Source: Massospora cicadina
Taxonomy: Eukaryota; Entomophthoromycota; Entomophthoromycetes; Entomophthorales; Entomophthoraceae
Assembly (NCBI GenBank): GCA_022478985.1
Contig: JAKSZP010017401.1
Span: 1 to 64,000, forward strand
Direction: 5' to 3'
DNA length: 64,000 nt
In this document: positions 45,837 to 57,758 of the stretch, in pieces
How the letters are laid out: each line of letters starts with the position of its first letter
Position numbering within the stretch: the stretch's first letter is position 1
Program-made: the position numbers and the translations under genes
The notes under the pieces: model-generated
Told to the model about the DNA's origin: nothing
Databases searched by the model: none
The model's input: only the letters and a program-made list of their open reading frames with translations

Positions 45837-47718
45837 TGATACTTGAAGGCACTGATGACGACTGAATTTAAGCCACTTTTTATACCTTTAGGGGTCGAAA
45901 TGATTTTCAATCTTTTGATGATGGAGGAAATCCAACTAGTGTCACTGGCATCAGGAGTATTACTGATTTCCCATCTGAAGCTAGTTTCTCAAACCAAACT
46001 GTTATAATGAAAATCACCAAATCAGAAGATTAAAAATTAATAGTGTCATCTAAGACCCTGAATCTGGACGCCTTTGAACGGCGCCACCAACTAGTCAAAA
46101 AAACTAAATCCTAAAAGGGTATATCTGATTAACTAAAGCAATAATTTTACTCCTGACAAAAAAGAGTGGATTACAGAATCTGTAGCCCAACATCCTGGTA
46201 AAGTGATGACTACTTTGAGATGAAGCTCCCGCATTATGGAACTCAAACAAATGGATGTCATGACAAAAATGGAGATTAAGAAGCGCCTAACCAAAAGTTC
46301 CAGAAATAGCTACAGTATCGCCACTACCCCATCCCCTTTACTCTAAGTGGAATATCATAACTTTTTGGTAGAATTATAGTATTATTCATTATTTATTTAC
46401 TAAAAAAGTATTATACTATAGAACCTCAAGTATATACTTTGTATCATCTATTTTTATATAAGTGATTAAAAGGCCAGTAATTAATATAGGATCAGACTCA
46501 AGCAGGAGATGAAGTAGGAAGTCTATTATCTACTCAAAGGGGAATTTACTAAGATAATACCTTGGTTTAATAACGCCAAGAAAGAGGTTGGTCAAGATTT
46601 CATTGTGTCCTGTTCAGGAGGCCAACGTATCAAGTATGTTAAGAAGGCAACAGAGTGTCCAAAAAGATATCTTCAATGTGGCAAACAACAAATGAAACTT
46701 GCAACAATTGCTAAATTTACCAAGTTTTATGACATCATTGTGGGAATAAAGCTTAAGAACATGGAAAAGTCTGCAAGGCAAGGGTATCATGTTGGCTGCC
46801 TTTTTTAATATACCTTGGAACAAGGTTGATTAAGAGCCAAGTATGCCATTTGGTACATAAAGGTCACATGATGGGTTGCAGGAATAAATGCTTCAACACT
46901 GAAATTTCCTTCATTAATGAATACGTGATATTTTATTAAATAAAAAAGTGGAGTTTTGAGACAAATTCCAGCTATTACTAAATATAGAATTAATCTTTTA
47001 CAAAAAACTTGAGTTTGTGCCTACTTGAGATATGATACCATTAATGATAAGTTAATTTATTGCCAAATTTGGCTTATTTAAAAAGATGCATTGATTATAG
47101 TTTTACTATAGTTCATATATAGCCATTCTCACTAAATCTTTTTCTTAGTTGGGTATCTTCTAATTGTATAAAATACCTTAGAAAATCTTATCTGATGCTT
47201 ACTGAGCAGCCCAGTCATGAACCTCTTCAAGGAGGTATCCATAGACTAGGTTATTTTATATTAAGAATTTAGATGTAGATCCAATTTTTCCATTGGTAGA
47301 CTACAGACCGCGTTTGGTTCTGGTACAGAAATGTCTAGAACAAGGTGATTGGTTTGTCGTGAACTCCCCATTGAAATTTACTCTGGTCCTCGTAGTTTTT
47401 TATCCACTAGGCGTTTTTGATATTATATATATATTAATTATATTTTAGTCCTATAATGATGTTACCCTTGACGATGTTTTCATTACATAAATTTATTAGT
47501 TAGTTCTTTGGTATTAAAAATTATAAATTACCTCTTTGGTAACTGGAGGGTTTCAAGCCCTTTACTGCCATCATTGGAAAGCATAAGATGAGTCATTTTT
47601 AAGAATTCATTATACCTTAATCGCACCAAAACCAATCGTATGAGCTAATCTGTGTACTCCACAGCTTCTAGTCAGCAACTTAGCCAACAAAGTTAGTCAA
47701 GAAAAGGTTGAGGTGTTA
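45837..47718 (+). repeat. R6 3' LTR, about 0.85 kb longer than the 5' LTR
   Basis: Aligns with the 5' LTR from 45837 to about 46710 and again from about 47600 to 47718 (CTCCACAGCTTCTAGTCAG, AAGAAAAGGTTGAGG). Between them about 46710-47600 has no counterpart in the 5' copy, so it is either an insertion here or a deletion there. Confidence 0.65.
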
Positions 47719-48202
47719 ACTCATATATATGGCACGCTAGGCTCTGCAAAAGTTTTTGGCGCTGACCTTTTGTAATGTTCCCTTCATTTTATAAAATGAG
47801 AGAAATATTACTGGATGCTTATGAGATCTCTTCAGGTAATATACTTTAGGGCCACTTCTATTTATCAGGCACAGGGCTTTTTAAAGAAACATAATTATTG
47901 GCCCAAAACCTTCTGTGACAAGGTTTTTGTTTAGTAGTTTTTGTGTGTGGATATTATAAATCATTTTTACTTAAAAAATGGTGACATGGAATGATGTAAA
48001 AAGGCCTTTTATTTCTGAAGAGTCTGTAGACTTCACTGGATTTTTACAAGACTCTTCAGGCTGCCTTCACAATAAATACCAGATCATTGGCGGCTGTTTT
48101 TAGTACCTAGGATGGCATTATATCATATTCAGGTGGAAATTGTGGTTCACAAAAGGGTGACATACCTGTAGATAAGTTTGAGAGGTTGGTGTAAGTCCTG
48201 GT
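47719..48202 (+). other. Possible integrase zinc-domain remnant of another element
   Basis: Near 47880-47960 a plus-strand fragment reads GFLKKHNYWPKTFCDKVF, resembling the H..H..YWP.M..DV segment of Ty3-type integrase zinc domains. No other domain is readable. R7 is inserted at 48203. Confidence 0.4.
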
Positions 48203-49485
48203 GAGCACCCCCTTTGCCTAAACTATTAGAATTTTTTCTTCTGTAAAAAAAGGGGGTAAAGAAGGCGGCCTTCCCTCTAGTCTTAAAAGTTCATTTAGAC
48301 AATGTGGTGGATGAGAGGTGGGTGCTGGCCTACCCCTCAAGATTGCCCCTTACCTCTCTACTTACCACCCTAGATTCGGTGTAGAAATTGGGGTTGTATG
48401 CTTGGAGGTGGCAACAGTAAGAAGGCACTTCCATTGGTAAGGTTGTGGTAGTTCCTCTCCTTCAATAAACTAGGGCCCTAATGAGGGGTTTATTAACATT
48501 GATAAATTGATACACAGCGTAATTACTCATCCACCGTACACTCAGGTCTGAAACCCTATCAAATCAATTTTCTATCACTGGAAAAGGCAATCCTGACCCC
48601 ACCAGGTTTGGGCGCAATAAATCCCTTTAATGCACAATGGGACCTCCCATATGTGGCCTGACTATTTGTAAAACCAGTCACTTGTTGGACGAAGATTAGC
48701 CAATCTGCCATGCAGAATTGTGACGGGAGGGAAAGTTTGGTGGTAAATTTTGAGCCTAAGTCATCTGGCCAGGATGAAAAATGATTTGGCATCATGCAGA
48801 TTTTGGATGTTGATCCAAAGGAATCAGTCTTGATTTCATTACTCTTGATTAATGAAAGTCTTATTATTCCCCAAGTATTAACATTTAAGACAATAGTTCC
48901 CCACAGGTAATTTTTCTTTTTAATTTTTTCCTTTTTTCAGTAAAAAATCACCACAAATGTTTTCAAATCTGTATATTACATCTAATCTCAGTTAATAACA
49001 TTTTTGGCAGGTGCCATGTTTCCTGGTCTTCATAACGAGTGGGCTATAGTCGCCTTAATTACTACATTGTTGCCATCTATACTTAAGTGGAGATATAGGT
49101 ATGGTGGTCACCTTGACTTGCACCTACTTTGGATGCCTTAGGGCGTCAGGATGTGGCCCGTCTATTGGAGGCGTTCCTTCCTAGAATTAAGTTTCCATGA
49201 CCCCTCTTCATCTTTGACATCCTAAGTTGTCTGAGCAGATTCAGGGCCCTATATAATGCCAAAGAAATTGCTGTAGCGGGCTCAGCGGCCACTATATTAG
49301 CAACTGTGCGTTTACTAGCGTGAATGCCAGTAATGATGGTTTGGTAATCAATATCCCTCAGTTGTATACCTCCTGGCGAAATATAAAGTCATACGGATGA
49401 TTATACCACTAGTATTCTGGCTTGTATTATGGGTATCCACTAACCCAGACTGGCAGGCTTGTATAAACTTTATTAGCCAGCTCCA
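48203..49485 (+). repeat. R7 5' LTR
   Basis: 1,283 bp, aligned with 54004-55277. Shared blocks include GAGCACCCCCT, AATGTGGTGGAT/CATGTGGTGGAT, TGTGCTTGGAGGT, CTAAGTCATCTGGC, ATAGGTATGGTGGTCACCT and TATTCTGGCTTGTATT. Ends CTCCA. Confidence 0.88.
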
Positions 49486-50630
49486 AAAAATAATTGACTG
49501 ACCCTTAGTTTCTGCCATCTCTTTTTCTTCATCTAAAAGTAGGAGATTCAATGTTGTCATTGTACAAATAAATTGCAATCTCTTCTTTTTAATTTTTTTA
49601 TATAGCAAGCTGTAGCGTCTATCAGATTTTCACGTAGTGGTTGTGGAGTTCTTGAATCAACTTTTCCTCCTAATGATTCCATTCCAGTTTTAACCCATAC
49701 CGTGGAGATAAATATAGAATTTCCTTCTACAGAGATGGATAACTAGGTTTTGGATCCCTGGAGGAGTTGCAGGTTCTATTCTGGGAAAATATGGCGGTTT
49801 CCTCCTCCCTTACAGATGCCCAACGGTGTGTAGCTCTCCTGGATGCAGTGAAAGGAGATTCCAGCTATTGGGCACGTGGTATTTTGCTCTCAGATAACCA
49901 AGCGAGAGTTTCCACCCTTCAGACTACTTTTGTATCCTCAGTGGTCCAGCGACAGTCTCAGGATTGGCTTATCTTCTAATATATTTTACTTTGGGCGCAG
50001 AAGCCTATTATATGCCCTCATTTCTTTAGATTTCTAGAGTTAGGATCCTAAATAGGTCTTCCATTGGAAGTCTTAACTATAATATTTCATGCCGCTCTTG
50101 GCCCTATCTCCGCCAACCATTCTTCTTTGGAATTTCAGCTGGGTTCCTTTAGTACAGGTGGTTGCAGTGGCTACCTCTATTGGTTCCATGCATTTGATTT
50201 CATGGGGTGGGGTAAGAAGTGTACCAAAAACTTTCCCTACTATAGGGGTTTTGAGTGGAACTGTAACAAAAAGCAGCAGACACTGTGTCTCTCGCTCAGT
50301 GTTAATATTCCAGCCACATTCAGGCATGTATGTCTAGGTCCTGAGGACTCTCCCTCCTTTCCCCATCCAGTTTTACCATATTTTGATCCCCTTTTTGAGT
50401 GTTGAGGCAGTCTCCTTGAAGGAACAGGTACCTCTCAACCTTCTAGCGCCTTTGTTGTAAGCGGTATAACAAGACATATTTGACGAGGCTTTTCATGCTT
50501 CAGACTTATTTCTCTTTCATTTGCTGGTTTATAAGATGACTAAGAGATTATCAATTCTAAGCTGGTGTGTCCCGTGCTGTTGCCTTTATAAAGGGTTTTG
50601 CATAATTTTTGTATCTCTTGATATTTAGTT
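49486..50630 (+). pseudogene. R7 gag, decayed
   Basis: From 49767 a 70-codon frame (LFWENMAVSSSLTDAQRCVA, LLDAVKGDSSYWARGILL) has the character of a retroelement capsid (TDAQR...LL.G.A..W). Downstream frames to 50405 overlap in all phases and I cannot choose between them. No CCHC motif seen, which is common in some chromoviruses. Confidence 0.55.
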
Positions 50631-50639
50631 GGGGACATA

Positions 50640-50960
50640 TAAGGTGTTGATTAAAACTCTTGTGGATATGGAAGTGGCGGTAAACTTTATGAGTCTGAAA
50701 CTTGCACAGGATCTTAATTTATACCTCTAGTGAGGCACTAATGAGGGCATTCTCTGCCCCACTAGCTTCATATAAGGTACTCCATCTGGTACCCTTTTGG
50801 TGCAACAGTTCTGTTTTTGTGATCGGTTACCATGGTGCCATATCTGCTTTTCCCAATTATTCTGGGTTGGGCTGGTGGCATCAGCGACAGTTTAACATTA
50901 GCTTAGATTCTAATGTCATTCATTGCAAATACCCAGTTGTGGGGGGTTTTCTCCTTATTG
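50640..50960 (+). pseudogene. R7 retropepsin-like protease
   Basis: TLVDMEVAVNFMSLKLAQDL at about 50661-50720 corresponds to the family's LVDSGA..NF.S...A..L block. D-S-G has become D-M-E. Downstream 50702-50965 is the rest of the domain in other frames. Confidence 0.72.
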
Positions 50961-51029
50961 ATTGATTAGCATTTGAATGGTGGGTGATTTACATCAAGTT
51001 AATTTCTTCAACATGAATATTCACCCAAT

Positions 51030-51760
51030 TTCCCCTGGCATTAGTGGCCTATAAGGATATTTTTGATCTGGAGAAGGCTAATCGCCTCTCACCCCATTTT
51101 GAGTATGATCTGGATTTACGTTTTATGGTGGCTGTGATTAGCATACACTGTCCATTGTACTTCTACACAGAGCAGTAGGATAAGCGCTTGAACTGTGGCA
51201 AGATGATATGCTTAGAAAACGTAGGGTGTTCCAGAAATTCTCCCCCATCATGTCCCCATAGTTTTAACTCAGAAGGCTGATGGAACGTTGTGCCCATGTG
51301 TGGACAATAAAAATCACACATTATTACCATTTATGACCCTCATCCCCTCCCCTCAAGAAGGCCATTAGCCAGGTGATTGCTAAATCCTGAGTGTTTTCTA
51401 AGCTCAATCTCATGAACATGTACAGCCAAATTCAGGTGGCGGAAGGCCAGGAGTGGCTTATGGTGATTCATACCTGGAGGGGCATGTTTCAGTTCCGCAT
51501 TATGCTTTTTGGCTTAAAGAACTCACCACCACGTTACATCATAAGATTAATTACACTCTTGGTGATATCCAGTTCACCTGAGCGGTGGCATATATTGATG
51601 GTATCTTCATCCATTCCTCCACTCCTGAGAAGCAAAAAAAGGACCTGGAGGCGGTGCTGGCTGCGATGTACAAGGCGGATCTTTACATGAAGCCTCCCAA
51701 CTGAAAGTTTCTCAGGGAAAAAGGTTAACTTCCCAAGGAACATGAACTTGAAAGACAGGT
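51030..51760 (+). pseudogene. R7 reverse transcriptase
   Basis: The frame 51391-51690 has FSKLNLMNMYSQIQVAEGQE, WRGMFQFRIMLFGLKNSPPR (family F.VMPFGL.NAP). In another phase AVAYIDGIFIHSSTPEKQKK (51580-51640) replaces YLDD with YIDG, followed by DLEAVLAAMYKADLYMKP. Typical of the chromovirus RT clade. Confidence 0.85.
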
Positions 51761-51879
51761 ACGCTATCCCCCCAGCAATCTCAGAGCTATCTTCTCATAG
51801 CCTACCCCAACCACCCAGAAGCAGATGTGGAGCTTCTTAGGCATTATCGTATTTTTGTGGAATTATCCCCCACCTTCTC

Positions 51880-52840
51880 ACAGCTTACTGCGCCACTACA
51901 TCCATTGACAGGAAAGTATGTTCCGTTTAATTGAAAGAAAGAGTTTCAATAGGCATTTGATGCCATCAAGGAGGTGTTCCTGGCGCCTCCCATGCTCAAA
52001 CATAACAATTTTTACCAGCCCATTTATTGTGGCGTGTAATGCCTTTTCAGCCACAGTGGAGGGATAAGCTTCAAGCAGGATGTGATGGAACTTCTGGTCG
52101 CTACCTTTTCGTGAAAGTTCTATTTTCAAAAAAAGCTGAACCATTCACTTTAAGGCGTTGGCCAGTGTGCATGGTCACTTACTTATTGGCGGTACCTCCT
52201 TAAAGGCACGCGGCATGAAGTGATTGTGAGTCGGATCATCACACTTAATGTATTTCCAGAATCTTTAGAAGCTGGTGCATACCTAGGCCTGGATGTACCA
52301 CAACCTCTGCAGTTTAAAATAAATACGGATTTTTAAAGTTACCTTAAATGTCTTCCATAATTTATTGAGTCAAACCCTTTCTTTGAGTCCAACAGAGGAG
52401 GAGGTACAGGAGTTAGCTATAGTAATTCCACTGCCCAGATTCTATATATTGCTACTCCTGCTATTTTTGTGGCAGAGTGGGGCTGAGAGGTACCATTAGT
52501 TTCTCTTGTATTAGCAGGCGTAACATCCTGAAAGGAAGGGGTTGGAGATGTTTGGCCAGCCGTTACTTCCAATGCAATGGCGGATTAAATATTTGCTGGT
52601 AGAGGTATTTATTTAAGACTCATGTTTGGGTTTTGCTCAACTTTGCGATGTAGTGATTCAGGCTCATCATGACCCCCAAAGGTGGGCTACCCTGAAAATG
52701 AAAAATACTCAACTTGGCGAAGCGGACGTTCAGCTGCCCAGGGATCTCTTAGGATAGCCCAGCATGGATTGCTAATTTCATAAAGTATGAATGAGCAAAA
52801 CCAGATAGATCAGTTAGTAATTGTTTTCTCCGTCCCCTGA
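51880..52840 (+). pseudogene. R7 RNase H and connection to integrase, eroded
   Basis: PLTGKYVPFN and FDAIKEVFLAPPMLKHNNFY (about 51905-52010) mark the RT-RNase H junction. After that only short pieces are readable. A zinc domain of integrase should end near 52800. Confidence 0.6.
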
Positions 52841-52849
52841 AGCAGGCTG

Positions 52850-53675
52850 AGTATCTGTGAACTTTGATAAAAAACAATTTTATTGTTGATCTCCCAGATT
52901 AAATGGTTTAATGCAATTTTGATGGTTGTAGACATCTTTACCAAATTTTAACTGCATACCCTTTGTTCATCATCTATTGCCTTTAAAGAAATGGCCCAGC
53001 ATTTTGTGTAGCATGTATTCTTGATGTTCGACTTGCCCCAGGAAAAAGTGAGCAACAGGGGGCCTCAGTTTATAACTCGTTTTTGGATGGCGCTTCTGTC
53101 TATCCTGAAGATAAAATCATGCCATTCCACCTCATGCCATCCCCAGTCCAATGGGCAGATGGAGAGGGTCAATCAGATCCTTTAACAGTAGCTTTGCTGT
53201 TACGCCACTGCCATGCATGATACTTGGGCAGAAAAATGGGAGGCATTGTTGTATAAAAAAGTGCGCCAACGGAAAATTCTCTGCCGGGCTTTTGCCTTAC
53301 AAGACCTTGCTGGGGTATACCATCTCATTCTCCCTTGGCCCGTATCTTCACCTAAATGTCCCTGCTGCGATGGACCATGTGTAGAAAATCCAGAGCACTT
53401 AATCCTGGTTTAGGAGCACCTTACCAAAGCCATTGACGATTACAAGCAATTTTTGGACTGTAAATGGCTCCCTGTCCATGAAATAGAAGTGAAGTCTTTT
53501 GTCATGTTGGATATGCAGAACCTGAATTTGAAGGTCCCCTCAGAAGTTTGCAAAAATGCTCTGGGCCCCATATGTTGGAGGAGGATTTTAGGCAATGACG
53601 CGTTTAGGTTGACTCTTCTGGCTTATTGGAAACAGCACTCTATTCCCACATTTATTAGTTGTCTCTCCTAAGGGG
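52850..53675 (+). pseudogene. R7 integrase
   Basis: ILMVVDIFTKF (first Asp, about 52918), VFLMFDLPQEKVSNRGPQFI (second Asp changed to Asn), FWMALLSILKIKSCHSTSCH and PQSNGQMERVNQIL (Glu, about 53140). The C-terminal GPF/Y domain is in the frame 53453-53671: FVMLDMQNLNLKVPSE, LGPICWRRILGNDAFRLTL and YWKQHS. These match chromovirus integrases closely apart from stops and frame changes. Confidence 0.85.
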
Positions 53676-53679
53676 AAGG

Positions 53680-53990
53680 ACCCAGCGGCGCAGGAGCAAA
53701 TTTAATTGAGATATTAGAGGAGACTGAGGGTGAAGCAATCTTGTCCTCGCAGAAATTGTGCCATTTAGTTCAGTAATCCATGGCCTGGAAGGGATTCCAT
53801 CGCATGAGAATAAATGGGTCAGCACCAAAACTGTGCCCATTGTGGTAACTGGTGGACGCCTTCCATGTCCTGCACCCTAATGCTCCCGCCCTCAAATACC
53901 CCATGCTCTTGACCATTAAGTTGCTGAAATCACAAAAAAGTCATCCTCACACAATCCCCAGTGGTGGTGCTCCCCCTGTCAAAAGGGAAT
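53680..53990 (+). pseudogene. R7 chromodomain
   Basis: After the integrase C-terminus, VIHGLEGIPSHENKWVSTKT (about 53768-53827) matches the core of Ty3 chromodomains (YLV.WEGYP..E.TW.....). After a frame change LVDAFHVLHPNAP follows (53848-53888), the usual helix and HP.AP tail. In chromoviruses this domain directs integration to marked chromatin. The cage aromatics are partly lost. Confidence 0.72.
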
Positions 53991-54003
53991 AATAAATTAA
54001 TCC

Positions 54004-55277
54004 TGTGGAGCACCCCCTGCTCCTCAACAATCAGGAATTACCATTTCAGACAAAAAAAGGCGAAGAAGGTGGCTGTCCCTCTCTTTTAACAGGGCGATTT
54101 AGCCCATGTGGTGGATAAGAGTGTGACGGCTTGCTCCATCATTACACAAACATTCCCTATCTAACCACCCAAGTGTTGGTAAAGAGTATTTGGGGTGTGT
54201 GCTTGGAGGTATTAGCAGTAATAAGCCAAAGCCAGCGGAAAGGGTGTGGTTGTTCCTCTTCCTTAAACATCCTGGGCCCTAATTGTGGGTTCATTTACAT
54301 TGATAAGTCAATGTTCAGCATAATTGAGCTATCTGCTGTATGCTCGGATTCAAAATTCCATCAATATGTATTTCTTCCACTAGAAAATATGAGCCCAACC
54401 TTAACAGGTCTGGACGCATTAATTCCCTTTAATACATAGTGGGATCTTCCATACATGGACTAGCCATAGGTGCACCCAGTCGCCTGTTTGGCAAAGAGTT
54501 TACAATCTGCCATGAAAATTGTGCCGTGAGGGATAATTTGGTGGCAAAATTCGAGCCTAAGTCATCTGGCTAGGATGAGATTGATCTAGAATCTTGAAGA
54601 AATTAAAATGTAGATACACCGGAATCAGATGTAATTGCATTACCCTTGGTTAATGTAAACTTCCTATTCCCTAAGCATTAGCATTTTTAGACAAAAGTAC
54701 CTCACAGATACTGTTAAATGATTTTTCATTTTTTGTTTTCAAAAAGATTTACATGATTTTTATATTTGTTACTACACTCACTCGCTGTTAGTCACATTCT
54801 TGGTAGGTGCATGTTTTCTGGTCTGTGTAACGGTGTACTATATTTTGTTCATAAATGATACGTTGTTTCCCTCTCTACTTGAGTTAAGTTATAGGTATGG
54901 TGGTCACCTGGGATTGACCCCTATTATAAATGCTCATGGCGTCAGATCGTCCCTGCTCTTGGAGGCGTTTTCCACACAATGGTTGAGTTTTCATGACCCC
55001 TCTGCGCGTTCAACATTCCAAGCTGTTTAAGTAGAAATAGGGCCCCATATGGTGTCTAAAGAAATTACTGCAGCTTAATCCGCGGCTACTATTTAAGCAG
55101 CTGTGTGGTTACTAGTAGCATACTAGGTACAGTGATTGTTAATCGTTGACTCTCAGTTGCCTACCTCTAACAAAATATCAGGTCGTATGGATGGTTATAC
55201 CCCTGGTATTCTGGCTTGTATTCTGGGTGTCCACTCTCTCAGACTTGCGCTAGTCTAAACTTTAAATGCCAACTCCA
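54004..55277 (+). repeat. R7 3' LTR
   Basis: 1,274 bp, TGTGGAGCACCCCCTGCTCC ... ACTCCA, partner of 48203-49485. Confidence 0.88.
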
Positions 55278-56463
55278 TGACAGGTGGACTATAGTTTGGA
55301 CCACTAAAAACCAATCAATTTATCATATCTTTGAGGTCAGTAGCAGTACAAGTATTGCTAAAATGATTTATTATTCTTATGTTTTGGATATAAGAATGGG
55401 TAATAGGCTGAGGGTAGCATGGCTTAATATTTGTTTTAGGAGGTGTTCACAGAGGCGTGAAAGAAACTATAGTCCCTATAATAAGTTTATTTTGTATGGG
55501 AGATCATACTGGTAAAAAATTTAATACATAAAAACTCTGAAGTACCCTTTGTTGTGACTTAAATATGCAAAAAACCTTGCAAATCTAATGAGCATACCCA
55601 TTAACTTCAAGAAGGCGGTTCACTCATTAGATCAACGGATTATGGCCTAGAAATTGATTTTTAGGATGTACCATGGTAGCTTCACGATCTGAAGGGGCTT
55701 ATACTTTCATATGGAATTCCTCCTTTAATGTTTTGATCTGGCACAGTTAAACCCCATACTATTTATACCTTACCAGTTCCCGCCAAGCCTATCCAGGAGG
55801 AATTTTAAGATAAATTATACCGGCTTTTCAACTCCTGTATGTACCTCTAAAGGATGATCATAACAGGTGCCATTGACCCTAGAATGTAGCTTTTAGGTCA
55901 GTCACCATATACAGACTTTAAAAAATAAGGCCATTTTCTTATATATTTTTCATTCACTTCAGATTAACCCCAACTCTAGCTCATTCTTAATTTTCCACAG
56001 TAGTCATAGTGTCTCTGTGTAATCTGATCTTCATTTCATGTATGGGACTTTCTGTATGGTGGCAAACATGTGAGGATGGAACTTCATAGATGTATTGTAT
56101 CTATCCAGTTCCGTCTTCATAGAAACATCTTGAATCATAAATTAACAAATCTAGTAGGAGGTTACTTACCCCACCCTTGTAATCAATCCCAAAATTTTCA
56201 TCGCATTGATCTAGGTACCATTGAGTTTAGCGTTAGTGCATGCCCTTTGGGCTCTTATATAACTGAAGGGTCCTGTGGTCATTTCTAGTCACATGGGATG
56301 GTGGGCATACAGATGATGGGGCAACTATTCCTCTAGGGCTGGTTTAATTGCCATGGTTTTTTATCATAAGCTAGGTAGTATGTCTAAGCTGTTAGCATGT
56401 TATTTCTAGTATAAATGATAATGTTGTCCAAAATCACCTTTCTCTCTATAGAGGAGAACCACC
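55278..56463 (+). pseudogene. Pol fragment of a further Ty3-type element (RT N-terminus)
   Basis: At about 55740-55855 the plus strand reads KPHTIYTLPVPAKPIQEEF, a stop, DKLYRLFNSCMYL, like the PP...IY.LSP.E...L.EY....L..G.I block before RT in chromoviruses. Nothing else of that element is recognisable. A 72-codon frame at 56070-56288 is of unknown nature. Confidence 0.5.
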
Positions 56464-57425
56464 TGGTGAAAATTTATATGACTCCACTATTCATTGTGAC
56501 TAGAGGATAGTACAACGTGTTATAAGCCTGGAAAAAATTACATTTTACAATTGAAAATTAAGCTTAACATATCTTTTATGAAGTTAATTATTGACTATAT
56601 TAGTGACATCTATTAATTGTGGATGTGTGCCAATGTAAATAATTATATAGTAATAACGTGATAATATATCTTAATATTAATGAAAATTAATGTTTAATAG
56701 CCGCATTTGCTAGCAATGCTTATATAGATCGAGTTTTGCTTTGTAAAGTCATTAATTAAATTCATTATGTATCTTGATTAAGCTGAGTCACCAATTGATC
56801 AAGGGTATTCAGTTTAATTTCCATCCCGTTGTGACACATATTTTGATGGTAATTGTAAATTACCTTAGTGACGTGCTGCTATTATAATGATAAAATGTTA
56901 GTTGCCTAAGTACGCCGATTAGCTTGTCAAGGTTGATTTGTTGAGGCTGACTAGGCGTTAAAACACGCATGTTTTAAAACTAACCTGAAAAGATCAAACC
57001 TTTTTGAGATGTATGGCATTTTAAGTGCAGATGGTAACGAAAGCATTAGTCATTATGATTATATATTCATATTGGATATTAAGCATGTTTGAATGCATGC
57101 TATTCAGGTATAAATGGCAATGATTATGTTGGCCATTAGGATATGTAAATTAACTAGTATGTAATCCCCTTATTTAAAAAACAATTTTTTTAATTAAGTT
57201 TGAATGATTATTCTTGTTTGAATTTGGTTGTTTGTAGCTTTATATCTAGGGTTACTTAAATCACCATGAGCGAAGTGGATTTCAATTTTAGTAAGAAGAA
57301 CCTGATTGAAGTTAAAAGCAATTATAAAGAAAAATTGACTCGGCTAACTATTATCATTCATTAACGCTTGTTCTATTTCTTATACTAGTTAAATCATTCG
57401 TGCAGTAAACTTGATAAAATTTACA
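56464..57425 (+). repeat. R8 5' LTR (single copy in window)
   Basis: Starts TGGTGAAAATTTATATGACT, like the LTR starts of R2, R3 and R5, and ends TTACA one base before a canonical primer-binding site. No second copy is seen in the window, so the boundaries rest on the terminal motif and the primer-binding site. Internal sequence is AT-rich. Confidence 0.5.
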
Positions 57426-57426
57426 T

Positions 57427-57444
57427 TGGTGCTCACTAACGGGG
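57427..57444 (+). other. R8 primer-binding site
   Basis: TGGTGCTCACTAACGGGG. First 12 bases equal the consensus and the last part is slightly changed. Confidence 0.7.
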
Positions 57445-57758
57445 TATTCAAGTTATCACATACACATAGAACAAAGTAGATTTATCAATTATTGTAGAAA
57501 AGATATAGAACAAAGTCATAAAAGCTCTAGAAAGTTATAGAAATTAGTAAACATAACATTCTGGCTTCACCTATTATAATCTTATTAACAGCACTGGAAG
57601 TAAGAGTGAACAAAGTGTATAAAGAAGTAGATGGAGTGGCGAAAACAAAAATTAATGTCAGGATTTGCCTTAGTATGGCGAAGTCTTGACTTTGAGTTTC
57701 CAGCCTATTAATTACTTTCATCATATTAGATTATTTTATTAACTTAAAAATAAATTGA
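57445..57758 (+). other. R8 internal leader, interrupted by R9
   Basis: AT-rich with short frames. No domain recognised. Confidence 0.4.

Larger units (their letters stand above)
38547..47718 (+). mobile_element. R6: Ty3-type LTR retrotransposon with 1-kb LTRs, carrying a solo LTR
   Basis: Direct repeats 38547-39569 and 45837-47718 align at both ends and in the middle. Examples are CCAAGA..GAG..., AGG.GGCCAACGTA.CAA and CTCCACAG...AAGAAAAGG.TGAGG. The primer-binding site follows the left copy. Internal order: gag with CCHC knuckle, protease, RT, RNase H, integrase. A solo LTR (41391-42451) is inserted at the protease. I could not find a target duplication. Decay is heavy. Confidence 0.8.
48203..55277 (+). 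mobile_element. R7: chromodomain-type Ty3 retrotransposon (chromovirus)
   Basis: Long direct repeats 48203-49485 and 54004-55277 enclose gag, protease, RT, RNase H, integrase and an integrase-terminal chromodomain in order on the plus strand. More G+C-rich than its neighbours. No target duplication or canonical primer-binding site found next to the 5' LTR. Confidence 0.87.

Noticed and set aside
50073..50327. Overlapping frames on both strands in the R7 gag region
   Set aside because: Several frames are open together because the region is less AT-rich. None has a motif that separates it from the others.
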